From positions 434,001 through 498,000 of the forward strand of contig CAVPZS010000008.1 in the NCBI GenBank assembly GCA_963710275.1: DNA of 64,000 nucleotides, written 5' to 3'. Shown here in pieces: positions 1 to 10,324 of this stretch. The notes beneath the pieces are model-generated. The model did not search any database. It was not told the DNA's origin and worked only from the letters and a program-made list of their open reading frames with translations. The DNA is from Rhodoblastus sp963710275 (lineage in GTDB: Bacteria; Pseudomonadota; Alphaproteobacteria; Rhizobiales; Beijerinckiaceae). Position 1 is the first letter of the stretch, and each line of letters starts with the position of its first letter. A program made the translations under genes and the position numbers.

Positions 1-284
1 CAGAGCACATAGGCCCCGCGCTCCAGGGCCGGCCGGATCAACTCGTCGACATGGTCGATTCGGGCGGCCGAAAACAGCAGCGCCTCGCCGAGCGGGCCCA
101 TGTCCCGCGCCTTGCCGGACAGGATCAGCGACCGCAGTTTTTCCGCCAGCGGCGTGCCGCCCGGCTCGCGGGTGATCACGACTTCGCGGGCGAATTCGCG
201 CAGATGCGAAGCCAGCAGGCAAATCTGCGTCGATTTGCCCGCGCCTTCGCCGCCCTCGAATGTGATGAACCGCTGGTTGCGCAA
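1..284 (-). CDS. tmk: Thymidylate kinase, N-terminal part (runs off the left edge)
   Basis: Thymidylate kinase phosphorylates dTMP to dTDP in the cytoplasm for DNA synthesis. The visible N-terminus reads FITFEGGEGAGKST, the family P-loop, followed by the TREPGGTPLAE segment and an AARIDHV segment typical of the dTMP-binding region. The gene continues past position 1, so the LID region and C-terminus are not visible. I chose a TTG start at 284 because it is in frame with the P-loop and gives a normal-length N-terminus. An ATG at 313 is out of frame with the P-loop and would need a one-base correction. It follows the D,D-carboxypeptidase gene on the same strand, the usual Hyphomicrobiales order, with holB expected next to the left. 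Confidence 0.9.
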   Translation of the reverse strand, partial: MRNQRFITFEGGEGAGKSTQICLLASHLREFAREVVITREPGGTPLAEKLRSLILSGKARDMGPLGEALLFSAARIDHVDELIRPALERGAYVL

Positions 285-384
285 ATCAGGTCCCGCCGCG
301 TTTCTTTCGTCATAACCCGAAAGAGACGGGTCGGCTATAGAAGGCGCGTCACTTACGCTTGATCGGGCGGGCGGCCTCTTTCGC

Positions 385-1616
385 TTAGGGCGCCGCCGCC
401 GCGTCCTTTTTTGGCGTCCTGTGAAGGGCGCTGTCCAGTCCCTTGTGGAACAGTTGCAAGCCAAGCTCCATCGCCGCGTCCTTGGCGCGCTGGATCAAGG
501 GCCCCTGCTCCACCGCCGCGCCGGTCTTCAGCGGCACGTCCAACGCGAGCGTCGTCCCGCGAAACACCTTCAGCCGCGCCACCGTCTGCCCCTCGGCGAC
601 CGGCGCGATCAGCGGTCCGGTATAGACGATCTTGCCGCTGAGCTTGTCGGCCGAGCCGCGCGGCGTCATGAGCTTCACCGGCGTCTCCGAGACCAGCGGC
701 GCCTCGGCCTTGTCGCCGCCATAGACCTTGGCGCTGCCGACCGTCTCGTTGGCGGCGTAGAGCGTCTTGATTTCGAAGCCGTGGAACCCCCAGTTGAACA
801 GCCGCCGCGCCTCTTCCGCCCGATCCTTGGCGGTCTTGGCGTCGAGGATCACCACGATCAGCCTTTGGCCGCCCGAGCGTTGCGGAGCCGACCAGATTAT
901 AGCCCTGCTCCGGCAGGTTGCCGACCTTCAGGCCGTCGCCGTTGACGTCCATGAACAGGATCGGATTGCGGTTGAGTTGGCGGATCTTGCTCCAGGTGAA
1001 CTCCTTCTCGCCGAAGAAATGATAATACTCCGGATAGGTTCGGATGAGGTGCTGCGCCAAGATCGCCATGTCGCGCGCCGTGACAACCTGCGCCGCATTC
1101 TCCCCGCCCCAGCTGTCGGTGAAATGCGATTTGGTCATGCCGAGTTCGGCCGCCCGGACATTCATCATGGCGGCGAAGTTCTCCTCCGAACCGCCCAGCC
1201 CCTCGGCCAGGGCGACGGCCGCGTCATTGCCCGATTCGACGATCAGCCCGCGCAGAAGATCCTCGACGCGGATATTGGTAGCGACCTTGGCGAACATGTT
1301 GGTGCCGCTGGAGCCCGTTTTCCAGGCGTGTTCGGAAATGTAAAAAGGCGTGTCGAAAGTGATTGCGCCCTTCTTCAGGTCGCGGAACACCAGTTCGGCG
1401 GTCATAAGCTTGTTGATCGAGGCGGGCGCGACGGGATCGTCCGCGCCCTTCTCGAACAGCACAGTCTGCGAATTCGAAATCCATCGCGAGCGCGTGAGGC
1501 ACGGCGGTCGTTATTCCCTGCGCCCGCGCGGGCGCGAAGCCGCTCAGCAGCGACAGGGCGAGACAAAGCCGGTAAAGCAGCGAAAATCTGTTCGAGGCCA
1601 AGGGAAGAAAGCGCAA
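385..1616 (-). CDS. D-alanyl-D-alanine carboxypeptidase (PBP5-like, peptidase S11), two frame breaks
   Basis: Serine D,D-carboxypeptidase that trims the terminal D-Ala from peptidoglycan pentapeptides in the periplasm. The N-terminus has a hydrophobic signal peptide (LCLALSLLSGFAPARAQG). The catalytic SxxK is seen as ASINKLM and the SxN as ESGNDAAVALAE. The third box, normally KTG, reads GLKVG. The C-terminal beta domain (KVYGGDKAEAPLV onward) is present. Three reading frames must be joined: breaks lie near 1470 and near 880, each repaired by dropping one base, giving about 409 codons, a normal length. Start ATG 1616 precedes the signal peptide. It lies between rlpA and tmk, as in related genomes. 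Confidence 0.88.
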
Positions 1617-1832
1617 AGAACCCCCTCGTCGCTGCGGGCGCCGTGGCGAGGCCCGTCATAGTCCGCCCGGCGCGCAAGCGTCGCGCCGGGCGCCGCACTG
1701 CGGCGCCGAATTGACAAATAAGCGGTTTCTTCCGATCGCGCCAGAGCCTTGAACGTGGCGCGCCGTCAAGAAAGCGCGAGGCTCAAGATCCGGGCCGGCC
1801 GGCTTCAAGGCGAAAATACGGAAGTGGTTAAA

Positions 1833-2840
1833 TCAGCGGCGCGATACCGAGATCGGCGTGTCCGCGCCAGGGATGGTCCCGAGGTCGAAGGGCCGTTGCG
1901 GCGGCAAAGGCGGGCTCGACGGCAGCGCCGCCGAGGGGCCGGCGAGTTCGGCCAGGGCGACCCGTTGCGCCTGCGGCGGCTGAACATAAGCTTGCGTCTG
2001 GGCGTCCGCCTGACGCGTCGGCGGCAAGGGCGCCGCCTGTTCCACGCCCGAGAGTTCCGCCTGCGCGCCTTCCGGCTGCGCGGCTTCAGGCTGTGCGAGG
2101 GCGACCTGTTCGGCGTCGCCCTGGGCAGGGCGCGAAAAGCCTCGCTGCTGTTCGGCGACGCGCACCGGCGAATAGGCGACATCGTTGAGCTGCGCGGGTT
2201 CGCCGTCGAGGCGCAGGGTGGCCAGCAGCTTGCGGTCGTCCGAACCGCCGAGCGCGGCGCGACCGACATATTCGATCTTTACCTTGGCCGTACCGAAGTG
2301 CTTGTAATCCAGAGCTTCTGCGGCCCTCGCGGAAAGGTCCATGACGCGGCCGCCGTGATAGGGCCCGCGATCGTTGACGCGCACGATGATGGAGCGGCGG
2401 TTGCGCAGGTTGGTCACCCGCGCATAGCTCGGCAGCGGCATGGTCGGATGCGCGGCGGTAATGGCGTTCTTGTCGTAGATTTCGCCATTGGCGGTGCGGC
2501 GGCCATGGAAGGCGTCGCCATACCAGGAGGCGAGGCCGACGGCGGCGAATTTCTTCTCGGTGGGAACATAGGTCTTGCCGGCGACCGAATAGGGCTTGCC
2601 GACCAGATATTGCCCGCCGCCCTTTGGCACCGGCTCGCCATCGGCGACAACGCGCGGACTGGCCGACCCATAGACGCCTTCCGGGAAATATTCCTTGGCG
2701 TGCTGTCGTCCGCTCGGCCCCTGGGCGCAGCCGCCCATCGCGAGCGCCCCGGCCAGGGCGGCCAAGGGGCCCGCCCTGAGGAGCCTGGCCGCCACGCCGG
2801 AACGGGTGTTGCGAAGGGAATTTCGGGCCGGCGAAATCAT
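1833..2840 (-). CDS. rlpA: RlpA-family septal ring lipoprotein / lytic transglycosylase
   Basis: RlpA proteins cleave denuded glycan strands at the division site. The 335-residue product starts with a lipoprotein signal ending LAMGGC, so it should be an acylated envelope lipoprotein. The double-psi beta-barrel follows: AAVGLASWYGDAFHGRRTANGE, then TNLRNRRSIIVRVNDRGPYH and RVMDLSARAAEALDY, including the conserved NDRGPY segment. The C-terminal 120 residues are rich in Pro, Ala and Gln and show no obvious SPOR domain, which many RlpA proteins carry. Intact, with an ATG start, upstream of the carboxypeptidase gene in the same direction. Both gene products act on peptidoglycan. Confidence 0.9.
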   Translation of the reverse strand: MISPARNSLRNTRSGVAARLLRAGPLAALAGALAMGGCAQGPSGRQHAKEYFPEGVYGSASPRVVADGEPVPKGGGQYLVGKPYSVAGKTYVPTEKKFAAVGLASWYGDAFHGRRTANGEIYDKNAITAAHPTMPLPSYARVTNLRNRRSIIVRVNDRGPYHGGRVMDLSARAAEALDYKHFGTAKVKIEYVGRAALGGSDDRKLLATLRLDGEPAQLNDVAYSPVRVAEQQRGFSRPAQGDAEQVALAQPEAAQPEGAQAELSGVEQAAPLPPTRQADAQTQAYVQPPQAQRVALAELAGPSAALPSSPPLPPQRPFDLGTIPGADTPISVSRR

Positions 2841-3097
2841 GTCAGCGAACCCGGATTTGTGCGGTTGGAACCGACGAAAGGGCGAAGATGGCGATCATGG
2901 GTCGCAACATTGCTCCGCGGAGGTAACCAAATGATTGACGCAAATGGTAAACTCCCTTTCTTTCCCGAAACCGGCGCTTCAGGCCGCCGGTTTGCCCGGC
3001 TCGAATTCATCACGTTCTCGTGACATTGGGCTGCGACTTGGCATTTTCATTGAGGCGGAAATACGGCAAGGCCATAAAAACGCGCGACCTGCCCGGC

Positions 3098-3553
3098 TCA
3101 CGCCTGCTGACGCCAGCCGCCATCCTCCGTTTCGGCCCAATAGGAAAGCTTCGCATTGAGCTGGCGCAAGATTTTCCATTGTTCGCGGGCGTTGGCCAAA
3201 AAACCCTCGTCGCGACCGTCGAACAGCAGGATCAGGCGCTCGTAATCAGCATCGGCGTATGGCTCGGCCGCCGCGCCCTCCACCAGGAAGCGGATTTGCG
3301 CGCCGTTCGGGTTGTCCGCGCCGAGGGTCAGCCAGACGGTCTGCAGTTCCGGGTCGCCGTCGCCCTGCGATCCGTGCGGCAAAAAACTGTCCTCGGCGTA
3401 AGTCCAAAGCAGACTGTCGAGCGCCGCGAGCCGCTCCGGCGTCGTCGCCTGCACCACCGAACGCCAGCCGCGCTGCAGCGTCCGCTCGATCAGGTTCGGC
3501 AGAACCTCGTCGAGCTCGCGCCGCTGCAACTGATAGAACCAGATTTCCGGCAA
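3098..3553 (-). CDS. holC: DNA polymerase III subunit chi
   Basis: The chi subunit links the clamp loader to single-strand binding protein in the replisome. The 151-residue protein begins MPEIWFYQL and carries the family pattern: an amphipathic N-terminal helix with LLPNLIERTLQRGW-like residues, the WTYAEDSFLPHGSQGDGDPE segment near the middle, and LTLGADNPNGAQIRFLVEGA toward the C-terminus. The start codon is TTG at 3553. The gene begins 5 bases after the stop of pepA, so the two are almost certainly co-transcribed, a pairing common in proteobacteria. No frame disruption is seen. Confidence 0.93.
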   Translation of the reverse strand: MPEIWFYQLQRRELDEVLPNLIERTLQRGWRSVVQATTPERLAALDSLLWTYAEDSFLPHGSQGDGDPELQTVWLTLGADNPNGAQIRFLVEGAAAEPYADADYERLILLFDGRDEGFLANAREQWKILRQLNAKLSYWAETEDGGWRQQA

Positions 3554-3558
3554 GCGTC

Positions 3559-5082
3559 TTACTTTTCGTAGTAGTCGGCCACCAGACGGTCGAGCAGGCG
3601 GACGCCGAAACCCGAGCCCCAGCTCTGGTTGAGGTCGTTGGACGGGGAGCCCATGCCCATGCCCGCGATGTCGAGATGCGCCCAGGGCGTGTCGTTGACG
3701 AATCGCTGCAGGAATTGCGCGGCGGTGATCGAGCCGCCATGGCGGCCGCCGGTATTCTTCATGTCGGCGAATTTCGAATCGATCATCTTGTCGTAGCTCG
3801 GCCCCATCGGCAGCCGCCAGAGCTTCTCGCCAGTCTTGGTCCCCGCCTCGGTCAGGCGTTCGGCCAGTTCGTCATTATTGCTGAACAAGCCCGCGTATTC
3901 CTGGCCCAGCGCCACCATGATCGCGCCGGTGAGCGTGGCGAGATCGACCATGAAGGCCGGCTTGCAGCTGTCCTGCACGTGCCAGAGCACGTCGGCCAGC
4001 ACCAGCCGTCCCTCCGCGTCGGTGTTGATGATCTCGATGGTCTGACCCGACATGGAGGTCACGATGTCGCCCGGCCGCTGCGCGTTGCCGTCGGGCATGT
4101 TTTCCACCAGGCCGATGGCCCCGACGACATTGGCCTTGGCCTTGCGCGTCGCCAGGGCGTGCATCAGGCCGACCACGCAGGCCGCGCCGGCCATGTCGCC
4201 CTTCATGTCCTCCATGCCGGCGCCGGGCTTGAGCGAAACGCCGCCCGAATCGAAACAGACGCCTTTGCCGATGAAGGCGACCGGCTGCGCATCCTTCTCG
4301 CCGCCATTCCAGCGCATCAGGACGAGCCGGCTCGGTCGCACCGACCCCTGTCCGACGCCGAGCAGCGCGCCCATGCCAAGCGCCTGCATCGCGGGAACGT
4401 CGAGGATCTCCACCGCGACGCCGAGCTTTTCCAGCTCTTTGGCCTTGTCGGCGAAGGATTCGGGATAGAGCAGGTTTGGCGGCAGGTTGACGAGGTCGCG
4501 CGCCAGATCGACGCCGTCGGCGACCCCCTGGACCTTTTCGACCGCCGTCGAAAGCGCCTTGGCGTCGGCGCCGGCGAGACGGATCGCCGTCGGCCCCTCC
4601 GGCTCGGTCTCATCTTTCTTGCTCTTCTTGGTCTTGAACCGCTCGAACTTGTAGGCGCGCAGCCGCAGCCCGAGGATGAAGTCCGCCGCCGCCCTGGCGA
4701 AATCCTCGGGCGCCGCCGGGAAATCGAACAGGATTCGCGCCTGCTTCGCCTTGCCGAGCTTGGAGGCGACAACGCCGCCGAGGCGCAGGTAATCGACCTT
4801 GTCGCCGGCTTTTTCCGGCGCGGTTCCCACGACCAGAAGCTTTTGCGCGGTGAGGCCGGCGGGGGCGAGGAACTCGAGGCTGGAGCCGATCTTGCCCTTG
4901 AAGCCGGCGATTTCCGCGGCGCGCGCCGGCAGGGCGGCAGCCTCGCCCAGCGCCTGGGCGGTCTCGGCCCCCAGCGCCAGCGCGCCGTCGATGAAGACGA
5001 CCAGGACGTGGCCGCCCGCCTCGGGCGGCGCGGTCATGGCCTCGGCGAGAGTGACAACGCCAATGGAGACGGACCCGGACAT
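3559..5082 (-). CDS. pepA: Leucyl aminopeptidase (cytosol aminopeptidase, M17)
   Basis: Dimetal aminopeptidase that releases N-terminal residues from peptides; family members in bacteria can also bind DNA. The C-terminal catalytic domain has the M17 signature NTDAEGRLVLADVL, the metal-ligand segment GKGVCFDSGGVSLKPG and MKGDMAGAA. The N-terminal macro-like domain carries a short Lys-rich loop (KTKKSKKDE). I prefer the ATG at 5082 (MSGSVSIG), which matches family N-termini; an in-frame ATG seven codons upstream (5103) is possible. About 507 residues, typical for the family. It leads the two-gene unit with holC and is divergent from lptF. Confidence 0.95.
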   Translation of the reverse strand: MSGSVSIGVVTLAEAMTAPPEAGGHVLVVFIDGALALGAETAQALGEAAALPARAAEIAGFKGKIGSSLEFLAPAGLTAQKLLVVGTAPEKAGDKVDYLRLGGVVASKLGKAKQARILFDFPAAPEDFARAAADFILGLRLRAYKFERFKTKKSKKDETEPEGPTAIRLAGADAKALSTAVEKVQGVADGVDLARDLVNLPPNLLYPESFADKAKELEKLGVAVEILDVPAMQALGMGALLGVGQGSVRPSRLVLMRWNGGEKDAQPVAFIGKGVCFDSGGVSLKPGAGMEDMKGDMAGAACVVGLMHALATRKAKANVVGAIGLVENMPDGNAQRPGDIVTSMSGQTIEIINTDAEGRLVLADVLWHVQDSCKPAFMVDLATLTGAIMVALGQEYAGLFSNNDELAERLTEAGTKTGEKLWRLPMGPSYDKMIDSKFADMKNTGGRHGGSITAAQFLQRFVNDTPWAHLDIAGMGMGSPSNDLNQSWGSGFGVRLLDRLVADYYEK

Positions 5083-5404
5083 GCAAACCTCATGAAAAAA
5101 CAACTCTCCGCACGGCCCGTCGGGCGGGCCGGGAGACGCCGGGGAAAAACGCGCGTCGGAAACGCAGCGGAAGCGAATGGGCAGTATGCGACGGCGCGGC
5201 GAAGGGGGTCAATGCGGGCGATATTTCCCGGAGAATTCTTTTTCGGTGGAAATCTTCCCCGGGGCCGACATTGATTTGCCGCCATTGCCGGCGAAAGACG
5301 CAGGCGCGGCGCTCGGACTTGGCCATTGGTCCCGTTCGAACGCCGCTGGAACGGCGCGAAGATTTGATCTATGTCGAAGCGCGCGACCCGGCTGAAAGTG
5401 AAGA
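5083..5404. other. Intergenic region between divergent pepA and lptF
   Basis: 322 bases with no convincing gene. It must hold the divergent promoters of pepA and the lptF operon. A 6-bp inverted repeat (GGCCCG at 5114, CGGGCC at 5125) lies in the pepA leader. A run of six T on the minus strand follows it at some distance, too far for a standard terminator. Confidence 0.5.
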
Positions 5405-6538
5405 ATGACCCTGATCGAACGCTATATCTTCAAGATCGCTGGGTCGGCCTTCCTGGCCTCCCTCGGCGTCTTGACGGCGGTCATCTGGCTGACGCAGGCG
5501 ATGAGGGACTTCGACTTGATGACCACCAAGGGTCAATCCCTGATCGTGTTCTTTCATGTCACCAGCCTGATCATTCCGTCGCTCGTCATGGTCATTGCGC
5601 CGATCGCCCTGTGCATCGCCATCCTGTTCGCGCTCAACAAGCTCAACGGCGACAGCGAACTCGTCGTGACCGCGGCGGCCGGCATGTCGGCGTTGCAATT
5701 GTTCCGGCCCTTCGCCGCGCTGATCGTCTCCGCGGCGGCCTTCTCCGCCTTCATGTCGCTCTGGGCCATGCCCGCCAGCTTCCGCGAAATGCGCGACGCC
5801 ATGGCGCAGGTGCAGTCGGACTTCCTGACCAGGATCGTGCGGCCGGGCGCCTTCAACAATCTCGAACCCGGCCTGGTGTTCCATTACCGGGACCGCGGAC
5901 CGGGCGGCGCCCTGCTCGGCATCTTCATGCAGGACCGGCGCGAGGCAGGCCAGAACAACATCTACCTCGCCGAAACCGGAATCGCCGCCAAGCTGGACAG
6001 CAACAAGCAGAACTTCCTGGTGCTGCAGACTGGCACGATCCAGCGCCAGGACAAGGGCGCCACGACCCCGGCGATGATCGTGTTCGATTCCTACGCGCTC
6101 GACCTGGCGCATTTTGGCGCCCAGGGCGACGGCGCGCCGCTGCGCCCGCGCGAACGATCGACCCACGAACTGCTCAATTACGATCCCGAGGAACCCTATA
6201 TCAAAAACAACGAGGGGCGCTTTCGCGCCGAGCTTCATGAGCGGTTCATCGCGCCGCTCTATGCTCTGGCCATGGGCATGATCGCATTCGCCGGCCTCGG
6301 GGCGCCGCGCACGACCAGGCAGAACCGCGGCATGGCCATGGCCGGGGCCATCGCCTGCACGCTGATGCTGCGCGTCGGCGGCTTTGGCGCGTCGGCGATG
6401 GTGGCGCGCAGCGCGGCGAACGTGCCGCTCGCCTATGCCTTGCCGCTGGCGGGCTGCCTGCTTGCGGCCCTTTACGCCTTCCGCTCCCTGGCCTCCCGGC
6501 CGTTCGCGCGCGTCCGCGCCTCATGGGCCGCCGCCTGA
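5405..6538 (+). CDS. lptF: LPS export ABC transporter permease LptF
   Basis: Inner-membrane permease of the LptB2FG transporter that extracts lipopolysaccharide from the inner membrane and feeds it to the LptC–A–D bridge. The 377-residue protein starts MTLIERYIFKIAG and has the family layout: three N-terminal membrane segments (up to about residue 120), a periplasmic beta-jellyroll domain (about 130–270), then three more membrane segments from about 285. The PALCIA-like coupling region and the IERYI start are typical. The stop codon abuts the ATG of lptG, so translation is probably coupled. First gene of a plus-strand operon continuing to rsmA. Confidence 0.95.
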   Translation: MTLIERYIFKIAGSAFLASLGVLTAVIWLTQAMRDFDLMTTKGQSLIVFFHVTSLIIPSLVMVIAPIALCIAILFALNKLNGDSELVVTAAAGMSALQLFRPFAALIVSAAAFSAFMSLWAMPASFREMRDAMAQVQSDFLTRIVRPGAFNNLEPGLVFHYRDRGPGGALLGIFMQDRREAGQNNIYLAETGIAAKLDSNKQNFLVLQTGTIQRQDKGATTPAMIVFDSYALDLAHFGAQGDGAPLRPRERSTHELLNYDPEEPYIKNNEGRFRAELHERFIAPLYALAMGMIAFAGLGAPRTTRQNRGMAMAGAIACTLMLRVGGFGASAMVARSAANVPLAYALPLAGCLLAALYAFRSLASRPFARVRASWAAA

Positions 6539-7621
6539 ATGATCGGACGCACGCTCGGCCTCTATCTCGGTTCGCGCTTCATCAAGAGCGTCGCGGTGGT
6601 GTTCTTCACCATTTTCGGCCTGATCTATATGGTCGACTTTGTCGAGATGCTGCGGCGCACCAGCGACATTCCCAACGCCAGCGCCGCGCTTGTCGCCGGC
6701 CTGTCGCTGCTGCGCACCCCCGCGGTGTCGGAACAGGTCCTGCCCTTCGCCGTGCTTTTCGGCGCCATGGCCGCCTTCATCAACCTTACCCGCAAGCTGG
6801 AGCTGGTGGTCGCCCGCGCCGCCGGCGTCTCGGTGTGGCAATTTCTGACGCCGCCGCTGCTGGCGGCGCTGGCGATCGGCCTGTTCGCCATCGGCGTCTA
6901 CAATCCCATGTCGGCGTTGGCGCGCCAGAAGGCCGACGACATCGAGACCTTCCTCTTCAAGTCGCGGCTGGCGCAAAACGATTCGAGCATGTGGATCCGG
7001 CAGAGGAGCCGGGACGGCCAGTCGATCCTTCGCGCCGAAGCCTCGTCCGACAAGGGCCTGAAGCTCGCCAATGTCTCCGCCTATGTCTTTGATCGCCAGG
7101 GACGGTTCCTCGAACGGGTGGACGCCGAGCAGGCCAGGCTCACGGGCGAGGAGTGGCTCCTGTCCACCGCCACGGTCACGGCGCCGAGCGTCGATCCGAG
7201 GTGGCTAGATGTTTACCATCTTGCGACTAATCTGCATCCAAGTCAGGTCGTGCAGAGTTTCGTGTCGCCCGAATCAGTTCCCTTCTGGTCGCTGCCGCGA
7301 CTGGTCGAGGACACCGAAGGGGCCGGCCTCGACGCCGTGGGGTATCGTTTGCGTTTTCAGTCACTTCTCGCCCTTCCCTTACTGCTTGCTGCGATGGTGC
7401 TGATCGCGGCCTCCTTCTCGTTGAAACTTTCCCGCATGGGTGGCGTCGGCGTATTGGTTTTGGGTGGCGTCGCCGCCGGGTTCGTGCTTTATGTCGCGAC
7501 GAAACTGGTCTCCGATCTCGGGGGCGCGGGAGTGCTCAGCACGCCTGTCGCCGCCTGGTCCCCGGCGATCGTGGCCAACATGTTGGGCGCGTTGACTTTA
7601 TTGAACAGAGAGGATGGCTGA
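6539..7621 (+). CDS. lptG: LPS export ABC transporter permease LptG
   Basis: Partner permease of LptF in the lipopolysaccharide extractor. The 360-residue protein has the same three-plus-three membrane segment arrangement around a periplasmic jellyroll domain. The start RTLGLYLGSRFIKS and the segment LRTPAVSEQVLPFAVLFGAM match the family; RLRFQSLLALPLLLAAMVL is the conserved fourth-segment region. It begins directly after the lptF stop and its TGA shares one base with the ATG of lptD (7621). Intact frame throughout. Confidence 0.95.
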   Translation: MIGRTLGLYLGSRFIKSVAVVFFTIFGLIYMVDFVEMLRRTSDIPNASAALVAGLSLLRTPAVSEQVLPFAVLFGAMAAFINLTRKLELVVARAAGVSVWQFLTPPLLAALAIGLFAIGVYNPMSALARQKADDIETFLFKSRLAQNDSSMWIRQRSRDGQSILRAEASSDKGLKLANVSAYVFDRQGRFLERVDAEQARLTGEEWLLSTATVTAPSVDPRWLDVYHLATNLHPSQVVQSFVSPESVPFWSLPRLVEDTEGAGLDAVGYRLRFQSLLALPLLLAAMVLIAASFSLKLSRMGGVGVLVLGGVAAGFVLYVATKLVSDLGGAGVLSTPVAAWSPAIVANMLGALTLLNREDG

Positions 7622-10246
7622 TGGCGCTCGTGTCCCATCGCCATGACAGGACAGGAGCGGCGGCCCGCCGCGTCGCCGGAGTGCATGCCAGCTCCGGTCT
7701 GGTTCGCTTTTTCCTCTCTCTTGCGGCCCTGCTTTTCGCCTCCCTGGCTGTCCCAGGCGCCTCTCCCGCCCTGGCCCAGGCCAAGCACACGCTCAACGAC
7801 AAGCTTGCTGGCGCCGGCGGCGACAAGAAGGCGCCGATGGTCGTCGAGGCCAACAGCGTCGTCTACAATGACAAGGCGCATACGGTCACGGCCGAGGGCG
7901 ACGCGCAGATCTATTACCAGGGCAAGACGCTGGAGGCGGATCGCGTCACCTATTTCAAGGACACCGGCCGCGTCCTCGCGGAAGGCTCGGTCAAGCTCAC
8001 GGACACCGACGGCTCGATCACCCATGCCGACAGGATGGAGCTGACCGGCGACTTCAAGCAGGGCTTCGTCGATACCGTGCGCGCCGACACCAAGGAACGC
8101 ACCCACATGAGCGCCACGCGCTCGGAAAAGATCGACGCCAACACCACGGTGTTCGAAAAGGGAACCTATTCCGCTTGCCCGAGCTGCGCCGAACATCCCG
8201 AGCGGCCGCCGCTCTGGCGTCTGCGCGCCGAAAAGATCACCCACAAGAACGACGAGCAGATGCTCTATTACGAGCATGCCTGGTTCGAGCTCTACGGCGT
8301 TCCGATCGCCTATATCCCCTTCATGTCGGCCGCCGATCCGAGCGTAACCCGCCAGTCCGGCTTCCTCGCGCCGAGGATCACCGACCGTCCCACGACGGGA
8401 TTTGGCATCGGCCTCCCCTATTTCTGGGCAATCGCCCCGAACATGGACGTCACGCTGACGCCGATGTATCTCACGCGACAGGGCGCTTTCGGCGAAATCG
8501 AATTCCGCCAGCGGCTGGACAATGGCTATTACCAGCTCCAGGCGAGCGGCATCCATCAGCAGGACAACAGCGCCTTCGCCCCCGAGCCCTGGGGCTCGGG
8601 CAACCGCTCCGACCGCGGCGAGGTCCAGACGCAGGGCGCAATCTGGCTGAGCCAATTCTGGAAATTCGGCTGGGACATCCAGCGCGTTTCGGACAAGTGG
8701 TTCCTGAACGACTACGCGCTGCCCAATCCGACTCTGAACGGCAACTTCTTCCGCGAGACCTCCTCGACCGTCTTCCTGACCGGCCAGGGCGACCGCGGCT
8801 ATTTCGACCTGCGCGGCTTCACCTTCCAGGGCATAGCCAACTCGGACCTGCAACCGCAGCTCGCCACGGTCGCGCCGATCCTCGACTACAACAAGACCAT
8901 CGACCTGGACCCGTCAAAGACGTTTGGAATCGGCGGCCAGATCGAAGTCGACGCGAATTTCACCAGTTCGTCGGCGACACTTGCTTCCTATCAGCAGATC
9001 AACGCGATTTCACTGGACCGCGCCTACGGCCTCTACCCCGTGTGCCAGACCAAGTCCGGCGCCTATGACTACAGCCAGAACAATTGTCTTCTGCGCGGCA
9101 TCGGCGGCACATATGACAGCGCCACCCTGCAGCTCTCCTGGCAGCGCAAGTTCATCGATCCGATCGGCGAGGTCTGGACGCCCTTCGCCTTTGCGCGCGC
9201 CAACGGCAATTTCCTGAACTACAACACCGCGGACAGCTTCACCGCCTCCAGCTCCGTTGGGAGCTCGACGATTTCTAATGCTTACCAGAGCAATTTCGTG
9301 GGGGAAAACAACCAGGCCAATGGCTATGTCACGCCGGGCGTCGGCATGGAATGGCGCTATCCGCTTCTGAGCAAGACGCCGATCGGCAATATGGTGATCG
9401 AGCCCATCGCCCAGGTTATCGCGCGCCCCAACGCTCAGAATCCGAACACCCTGGTCAATCTCGACGCCCAAAGTCTGGTGTTTGACGACTCCAACCTATT
9501 CGAATGGAACAAATATACCGGCTACGACAGGTTCGAGACCGGCGTGCGCGCCAACTACGGCGCGCAATTCACGCTGGACATGGACAAAAACGGCTATGTC
9601 AACGCCATGTTCGGCCAATCCTACCAGCTGGCCGGGGTCAATCCCTTTGCGCAGCCCGACATGGCCAACATCGGCCTGCAGTCGGGCCTCGACACGACGG
9701 CGTCCAACTACGTCTCGCGGATCAGTTATTCGCCGAGCACGAATTACACTTTCGTCACCAAGGCGCAGTTCGACCAGGCGAGCTGGGCGCTGACCCGCCT
9801 CGACGCTTCCGCCATCGCTAATTACGGCCCGGTCCACCTGGGCGCGCCAATTCGCCGATTACGAGGCGCAACCCTTGATCGGCTATATCTACCGCCGCGA
9901 AGGCCTGCAGTTCAGCGCTCGCTATGACATGATCGAACATTATTTCGTGTCTGGCCGCATCAATTTCGATCTCTCGCGGCACTACTACGACACCACCGTC
10001 CTGGAACTGTCGCCGGCTCCGGTCTTCTCGATCGCATCCTGGGGTCTCGGCGTCGGTTATCAGGACGACTGCACCAAGCTGCTGCTGAACTATAGCAACG
10101 TCATATCCGATAATTTCGGCAACCCGGCGGTCTATACGCGCAACCAGACCTTGTTGCTGACGCTCGACCTGCGTACGCTCGGCGACATCAAGGCGCCCTT
10201 CGCGCTGTCGCCGTCGCAGATTCAGGATGGCGTCCGCTATAACTGA
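7621..10246 (+). CDS. lptD: LPS assembly outer-membrane protein LptD, one frame break
   Basis: Outer-membrane barrel that inserts lipopolysaccharide into the outer leaflet together with LptE. A signal peptide ends near PALAQA (about residue 53). The N-terminal OstA/jellyroll domain follows (VVEANSVVYNDKAHTVTAEG), then the conserved CPSC pair inside TYSACPSCAEHP and the barrel domain (SGFLAPRITDRPTTGFGIGL). One break near 9845 is healed by removing one C from GCGCCAATTC, after which the sequence continues QFADYEAQPLIGYIYRREG to the stop. Corrected length is 874 residues, normal for alphaproteobacteria. Order lptF–lptG–lptD–surA ties LPS transport to its periplasmic chaperone. Confidence 0.93.
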
Positions 10247-10324
10247 TTTCCTTGGGCGTAAGCCGATTTCGGCGACAAGGCCGCGCGCCTTGACCGTTCG
10301 GCCCCTGACAAATGGGAATAAAGC

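Noticed and set aside
5095..5130. Terminator-like hairpin plus T-run in the pepA leader (attenuator)
   Set aside because: The T-run begins about 13 bases after the stem, too far for intrinsic termination.
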